Shown here in pieces: positions 1 through 6,182 of a stretch of DNA of 6,182 nt (position 1 is the first letter of the stretch; every line of letters begins with the position of its first letter). Under the pieces are notes generated by a model. That model worked only from the letters and a program-made list of their open reading frames with translations, did no database searches and was not told the DNA's origin. The stretch covers positions 1 to 6,182 of the forward strand of contig CAMZDH010000038.1 in assembly GCA_947305345.1 (NCBI GenBank), in the 5' to 3' direction. The position numbers and the translations under genes were made by a program. The DNA comes from an uncultured Lachnospiraceae bacterium (GTDB lineage Bacteria > Bacillota > Clostridia > Lachnospirales > Lachnospiraceae).

Positions 1-1
1 C

Positions 2-1312
2 TACGCGGGCGATTCCTTATTGTACAAGCTGGCCGAAGCGGACGGGATATTGCGTAACGGCATGCTCCGGGAAGCGGATCTTTTCCTCGTGACCGGTCTC
101 ATCGGCGACGAGCGGATCGCGCCGTTCTACCGGACGAAGCTCTATGAGGCGATGATCGACCTCTCGCTGTCCCCCGGCATGCGGCACATCGACTGCACGG
201 AATTCCTGATCGAGGCGGATTATACCGGGTTCACCCGGGAATATAAGACGAAGCTTTTATCGGCGCTGATCGGCCGGGAGCGCTTCCAGGTCGCGCTCGA
301 CCGGGTGCTTTCCTACGACGCCGCGGACTTAACGGACGATGATCTCGTCAAACTCCTGGAAGCGGCCGCCGACTATCCCGTGATGGACGGAAACGACAGC
401 ATTCTCGCCTATTCCTATCTGCTCTATGAGCACGATTCGGCGTCGGCGAAGGTCTTGGAGTTCCTCGCGAAGCATTTTAACGGCCGTATGGAGGACATGA
501 GCGGGATCCTCCGCGTGATCCGGAAGAAGAAGGTCCCGCCGCACGACCTTGCGGAACGCGCGATGACGGTCGCGTTCTTTACCGAAAAGACACGGGATCT
601 CGACAGCCTGTTCGACGGGTATCTTCCGGAGAGCAAAAAGAGCGATCCGCTCGTCCGGGCGTACCTCGTGCTCCGGAGCCATGAAAACTACATGAAAAAA
701 CGCCGGCTCACCGAGAATGCGGTGAAGACCCTGAAGGAACTGGTCTTCACGCTGCCCAGGATCTGCTACCTCGCGCTCAGCACCTATTGCGCGGAGCATC
801 TTTCGGAAGCGAACGCGGACGACCGGGCGCTGATGGCGAAGATGGCGCGGATCGGGATCGAGGCGAACGTCGTCAATCCCGTGATGACGAAGTATAAGGA
901 CGCGATCGAGCTGCCGTTTGAATTTGAGAACCGGGTATACGCGGAGTACCGGAACGACGACGCGCGCGAGGTCGCGGTGCTCGGCACGGTCTTCCCGGGG
1001 AATCACGTGTTCCACCGGCTGATGAGCGAACTGTATCCGGGCGTCTTCAAGCAGTCCTTCATCCTGTACCGAGGCGAATGGATCCAGTATTCCTTCCTGG
1101 TCTACGGGAAGGACGGCTCGGTCACGGAAGAGGACGGCGGGATCTTATCCGGCGATCAGGGGCTTTCGAAGCGCGGCACGCGCTATCATGAGCTCTGCAA
1201 TCTGGAGAAAAAGATCGGCGAAGCCGACAAGATGGAAACGGCGGAGTGCCTGAAGACGCTCCTCCTGAAGGAAGAACTGGTCGACGGGATCTTCGGTCCC
1301 GGAACGCCGTAA
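2..1312 (+). CDS. DUF5717-like large helical-repeat protein, C-terminal part (5' partial)
   Basis: The reading frame is open to the left edge, so this is the 3' part of a longer gene; about 436 residues are visible. Positions 20-22 hold an in-frame TTG, but it has no convincing ribosome binding site and the frame continues upstream of it, so I do not take it as the start. Residues are numbered from that TTG. Residues 1 to about 295 are a run of alternating amphipathic helices (for example LREADLFLVTGL, YRTKLYEAMIDL, YKTKLLSALIG) that look like TPR/HEAT-type solenoid repeats. From about 300 to 395 the character changes to a beta-rich module with FPGNHVFHRL, LYPGVFKQSFILYRGE, WIQYSFLVYG and EDGGIL, followed by a short charged helical tail. 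There is no membrane segment in the visible part. The overall look, and its place directly before a DUF5716-like gene, match the DUF5717 family as I remember it, usually over 1000 residues. Function is unknown; a scaffold or co-chaperone role is inference only. Confidence 0.75.
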   Translation, partial: YAGDSLLYKLAEADGILRNGMLREADLFLVTGLIGDERIAPFYRTKLYEAMIDLSLSPGMRHIDCTEFLIEADYTGFTREYKTKLLSALIGRERFQVALDRVLSYDAADLTDDDLVKLLEAAADYPVMDGNDSILAYSYLLYEHDSASAKVLEFLAKHFNGRMEDMSGILRVIRKKKVPPHDLAERAMTVAFFTEKTRDLDSLFDGYLPESKKSDPLVRAYLVLRSHENYMKKRRLTENAVKTLKELVFTLPRICYLALSTYCAEHLSEANADDRALMAKMARIGIEANVVNPVMTKYKDAIELPFEFENRVYAEYRNDDAREVAVLGTVFPGNHVFHRLMSELYPGVFKQSFILYRGEWIQYSFLVYGKDGSVTEEDGGILSGDQGLSKRGTRYHELCNLEKKIGEADKMETAECLKTLLLKEELVDGIFGPGTP

Positions 1313-1313
1313 G

Positions 1314-1319
1314 AAAGGG
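1314..1319 (+). promoter_or_regulatory. Ribosome binding site of the Hsp70-like gene
   Basis: AAAGGG lies four bases before the ATG at 1324, right after the stop codon of the preceding gene. It decides the start: the same frame is open further upstream to a GTG at 1246, but that codon lies inside the preceding gene, has no such site, and would add residues with no resemblance to the actin/Hsp70 fold that begins at 1324. Confidence 0.75.
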
Positions 1320-1323
1320 CGAC

Positions 1324-2595
1324 ATGGAACAGGGCCTGATCATTGGATACGATCTCTGCAAGGACTATTGCCGGATCTCCTATTACCGGGAAGGGGAAGA
1401 GGAGCCGGCGGACCTTGCGTTTACCGATGAGCAAAATCCCTATCTCATCCAGAATGCGGTATGCAGGCGGAGCGGCACCGCCGAATGGCTCATTGGGCAG
1501 GAGGCCTACGAGGCCGCGCTGTTCGGTGCGGGCGCGATCGCGGACAAGCTGCTCACGCTCGTCGCGAAGAAGAGCTTCGCGACCTTCGAAGGCGTGAAAT
1601 ATACGGCGGAGGAACTCCTGTTCCATTTCCTCGACGAGAGCCTGAAAAAACTCTTTGCCGTGACGAAGGAACACAGGATCCGCCGGATCGTCTTTTCCGT
1701 ACAGGAACTCGACGCGACGGTCCTCGACGCGATCGTTTCCTGCATGAAGAAACTCGGCGTCGACCGGAAGGACGTGCACATCATCAGCCATACCGAGAGC
1801 TATCTGTTCTTCGTCTTAAGCCGGAGCCGGGACCCCTGGTCGAACCTGTCGGTCCTCTACGATTTCTCCGGCGACGGTCTGAATTTCTATGAAATGGAGA
1901 TCCTTCGCGGCATGCAGCCGAACGTCGCGAGCGCGAAGCGGACGTTCCTGGAGGAGGGCTTCTCCATTGACATTCTGGATTCTTCCGCGGGCAAGAAGAT
2001 GGCGGATTCGATCATGACGTCGTCGGTCGAGCGGATGATCGCGAAAAAACTCGTGTCCTCCTGCTACCTTTCCGGAAACGGCATGGATTCGGTGCAGGAG
2101 TGGGGCGGCAATTTCCTTCGGATCCTCTGCCAGCGCCGACGCGTGTTCTTCATTGAGAATCTGTTCGCGAAGGGCAGCGTCTACGCGGCGATCGACGGCC
2201 TCGAGGACGCGCCGAAGACGCCGTTCAGCGTGATGTGCGAGGGGCGGATCCGCGTCGACATCAGCGTCGACGTCTACAAGGGCCTGAACCAGCAGACCAT
2301 GTCGCTTGCGAAGGTCGGCGCGAACTGGTACGAGACCCGCTCGACCTTCGACATCATCCCGGATCAGGAGAATGCGCTGAAGCTCCGGGTGAAAAAAGTC
2401 GGTGAACGGAACCCGGTCACGATCGAGATCCCGTTCGAATCGCTGAACCGGCGCGGCAACAAGCTTTCAAGGCTCCGGGTATCGCTTTTCTTTACCCGCG
2501 ACAATATCTTCACGGTCTCGGTGACGGACCGCGGCTTCGGGGAGTTCTTCCCGCCGACGGAAGCGGAAGTGCACCGGACCTTTACGGTGGAATAG
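1324..2595 (+). CDS. DUF5716-like compact Hsp70-related protein, probable pseudo-ATPase
   Basis: The product has 423 residues, with no signal peptide or membrane segment, so it is probably cytoplasmic. Hsp70/actin-type landmarks appear in the right order. Residues 6-20 (IIGYDLCKDYCRISY) resemble phosphate-1 of DnaK (IGIDLGTTNS). Residues 56-80 (WLIGQEAYEAA onwards) resemble the DnaK VGQxAKRQA segment, and K75 may match the catalytic K70. Residues 121-164 (RIVFSVQELDATVLDAI, then a helix and HIISHTESYLFFVL) resemble AVITVPAYFND...INEPTAAAL. Residues 176-190 (SVLYDFSGDGLNFYE) resemble phosphate-2. Residues 247-291 (CYLSGNGMD ... FAKGSVYAAIDG) resemble the adenosine region and last helix. Residues 297-423 resemble the beta-sandwich substrate-binding domain, including RGNKLSRLRVSLFFTRDNIF next to PRGxPQIEVTFDIDANGIL of DnaK. 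Most of subdomain IIB and the C-terminal lid are missing, and DnaK T11, T12 and T199 appear replaced by K13, D14 and G185. The family name is from memory (DUF5716); the Hsp70 relation is an inference from motif order. It is 11 bases from the gene before and 15 from the gene after, so co-transcribed. Client and function are unknown. Confidence 0.8.
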   Translation: MEQGLIIGYDLCKDYCRISYYREGEEEPADLAFTDEQNPYLIQNAVCRRSGTAEWLIGQEAYEAALFGAGAIADKLLTLVAKKSFATFEGVKYTAEELLFHFLDESLKKLFAVTKEHRIRRIVFSVQELDATVLDAIVSCMKKLGVDRKDVHIISHTESYLFFVLSRSRDPWSNLSVLYDFSGDGLNFYEMEILRGMQPNVASAKRTFLEEGFSIDILDSSAGKKMADSIMTSSVERMIAKKLVSSCYLSGNGMDSVQEWGGNFLRILCQRRRVFFIENLFAKGSVYAAIDGLEDAPKTPFSVMCEGRIRVDISVDVYKGLNQQTMSLAKVGANWYETRSTFDIIPDQENALKLRVKKVGERNPVTIEIPFESLNRRGNKLSRLRVSLFFTRDNIFTVSVTDRGFGEFFPPTEAEVHRTFTVE

Positions 2596-2597
2596 GC

Positions 2598-2605
2598 GGA
2601 AAGGG
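2598..2605 (+). promoter_or_regulatory. Ribosome binding site of the TPR-like gene
   Basis: GGAAAGGG sits five bases before the ATG at 2611, in the 15-base gap after the TAG stop at 2593-2595. It is a strong Firmicutes-type site and supports 2611 as the start. Confidence 0.7.
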
Positions 2606-2610
2606 CAGTC

Positions 2611-3423
2611 ATGGGACGTTATCTTTTAGGTGGAAAGGAAGCGCGGCTTCCCTATGAGGTGGAGGAACTGGATCTCCGTCTTTACACCATTGAAGAGTTG
2701 TGCTATTACATCTATCATCACGTACCGCTGATCGGGGATGATTTCATCAACGACCATCTGCTCACGTTCCTTCGGAAGGAACTCGCGCTCCCGGAGATCG
2801 CGGACAAGATCGAGCGTTTTTACAATGCGCCCTCGGACCTCGACGCGACGCTCCTCATGCTGCTTTCCGAAGTCGGATTCTATTCCGATCAGGAGCTTAT
2901 GGAGTTCAAGAGCCGCCTGGTCGTCCGCCGCAGAAAAAACGGGCCGGAGCGGATGCTGATGAAAGCGGACAGCCTCTATGCAAAGAAGCGTTACGCGAAG
3001 GCGATCCGGCTGTACCGTGTGCTGGCGGCAGACCGCGGCGACGTCCGCGTGACGCCGGAGCTCCGCGGCAGGGCATTTGAAGCGATGGCCGACTGTTACG
3101 GGCACATGTACGCGTTTGACCGCGCGATCGAATGCGCGGGACTCGCCTACGACGAGCTTAGGCAGGAGCGGCTGCTGAAAAAGATGTACAAGATCTCCGT
3201 GCTGTCAGGGGAAATGCTTCCGGAGAAATTCCTGAAGCGCGTCCCGGAAACGCTGCTCACAGCCTGGCAGCAGGAATACTGGAATGAGGAGCTCCTCGCG
3301 AAAAACCGCGTGGAAAACTCGGAAATGCTGAAGATTTTCTTCAAGGACCGGAAGGAGACCGAAGAGGAACTCCGGAAGTTCATTGCAAAGGAAAAAGAAG
3401 CGTACCGTCTGATGACGGAATGA
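2611..3423 (+). CDS. Hypothetical TPR-like helical protein
   Basis: A 270-residue protein of no family I can name. It is soluble and charged, with no signal peptide or membrane segment. The N-terminal third (residues 1-105) is mostly helical, with the recognisable stretch LDLRLYTIEELCYYIYHH near residues 20-37 and a second helical bundle ending near a basic patch, RRRKNGPER, at 106-114. Residues 112-145 (ADSLYAKKRYAKAIRLYRVL) and 151-184 (FEAMADCYGHMYAFDRAIEC) form two TPR-like helix pairs, with the usual small and aromatic residues at repeat-like spacing. Residues 235-267 are a highly charged helix (FFKDRKETEEELRKFIAKEK) that may form a coiled coil. The gene follows the Hsp70-like gene by 15 bases and precedes valS by 31, so it probably shares their transcript. 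Hsp70 partners often contain TPRs, so an accessory role to the preceding gene is plausible, but this is context-based inference. Confidence 0.8.
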   Translation: MGRYLLGGKEARLPYEVEELDLRLYTIEELCYYIYHHVPLIGDDFINDHLLTFLRKELALPEIADKIERFYNAPSDLDATLLMLLSEVGFYSDQELMEFKSRLVVRRRKNGPERMLMKADSLYAKKRYAKAIRLYRVLAADRGDVRVTPELRGRAFEAMADCYGHMYAFDRAIECAGLAYDELRQERLLKKMYKISVLSGEMLPEKFLKRVPETLLTAWQQEYWNEELLAKNRVENSEMLKIFFKDRKETEEELRKFIAKEKEAYRLMTE

Positions 3424-3440
3424 CGGACGCATTGACTTGA

Positions 3441-3447
3441 AAGGAAG
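3441..3447 (+). promoter_or_regulatory. Ribosome binding site of valS
   Basis: AAGGAAG ends seven bases before the ATG at 3455. It decides the start: the frame is open back to a TTG at 3437, but that codon lies directly upstream of, not after, this site. Starting at 3455 gives MKELEKTYDPKKRDEE, a typical bacterial valyl-tRNA synthetase N-terminus. Confidence 0.8.
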
Positions 3448-3454
3448 TGGCAGG

Positions 3455-6136
<2,682 letters not shown>

Positions 6137-6137
6137 G

Positions 6138-6143
6138 AAAGGG
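6138..6143 (+). promoter_or_regulatory. Ribosome binding site of the gene entering at the right edge
   Basis: AAAGGG lies six bases before the ATG at 6150, just after the valS stop codon at 6134-6136. The layout (stop, AAAGGG, CGACATGG-like start) is nearly the same as before the Hsp70-like gene. It supports a real start at 6150. Confidence 0.65.
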
Positions 6144-6149
6144 ATCGAC

Positions 6150-6182
6150 ATGGCCAAAGTGGATTTAGACGACATCCGTTCG
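6150..6182 (+). CDS. Start of an unidentified downstream gene (3' partial)
   Basis: An ATG follows a good ribosome binding site 13 bases after the valS stop. The 11 visible codons read MAKVDLDDIRS and run off the right edge. This is too short to name a family. In many Firmicutes folC (folylpolyglutamate synthase) follows valS, but these residues do not look like a typical FolC N-terminus, so I do not call it. No terminator separates it from valS, so it is likely part of the same transcript. Confidence 0.55.
   Translation, partial: MAKVDLDDIRS

Noticed and set aside
20..22. TTG as the start of the first gene
   Set aside because: The frame continues to the window edge, there is no ribosome binding site, and the family is much longer; it is an internal leucine codon.
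329..1015. Open frame of 228 codons on the minus strand
   Set aside because: It is opposite the DUF5717-like gene, has low-complexity R/V/E/D-rich composition and no good ribosome binding site; a shadow of the real gene.
1246..1323. Upstream GTG start extending the Hsp70-like gene by 26 residues
   Set aside because: It lies within the preceding gene, lacks a ribosome binding site, and the added residues do not belong to the fold. The ATG at 1324 has AAAGGG at good spacing.
2593..2610. Possible terminator or promoter between the Hsp70-like and TPR-like genes
   Set aside because: Only 15 bases, occupied by the ribosome binding site; there is no inverted repeat, T-run or -10/-35 pair.
3437..3439. 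TTG as the start of valS
   Set aside because: The ribosome binding site at 3441-3447 lies after it, so ATG 3455 is the start.

Overview
The window reads as the chromosome of a Firmicutes bacterium, most likely a Clostridia/Lachnospiraceae-type organism. By eye the GC content is about 55-60%, with GCG, ATC and CGG/CGC codons favoured. This placement rests on two genes that resemble families I associate with Lachnospiraceae (DUF5717-like and DUF5716-like), and on strong AAAGGG/GGAGG-type ribosome binding sites before every gene. It comes from reading the sequence, not from a database search.

All recognisable genes lie on the + strand, tightly packed and apparently in one transcription unit. 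From left to right: (1) positions 2-1312, the C-terminal part of a large helical-repeat protein of the DUF5717 type, whose start lies outside the window; (2) 1324-2595, a 423-residue DUF5716-like protein that can be read as a compact, divergent Hsp70 (DnaK) relative; (3) 2611-3423, a 270-residue TPR-like helical protein of unknown function; (4) 3455-6136, a complete valyl-tRNA synthetase (valS) with all active-site, zinc and editing motifs; (5) 6150-6182, the first 11 codons of another gene. Gaps between genes are only 11-31 bases. None holds a visible promoter, terminator or T-box leader, and no stretch over 300 bases lacks a gene.

The main biological interest is the first three genes. Gene 2 keeps recognisable counterparts of the Hsp70 phosphate-1, phosphate-2, connecting-helix and adenosine regions, in order, followed by a domain resembling the Hsp70 beta-sandwich substrate-binding domain. 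It appears to lack most of nucleotide-binding subdomain IIB and the whole helical lid, and several residues used by DnaK to hydrolyse ATP are replaced. Helical-repeat proteins, the type that often partner with Hsp70s, flank it on both sides. I infer a dedicated chaperone-like or scaffold cassette of unknown client, co-transcribed with the housekeeping gene valS. No direct evidence of function is visible.
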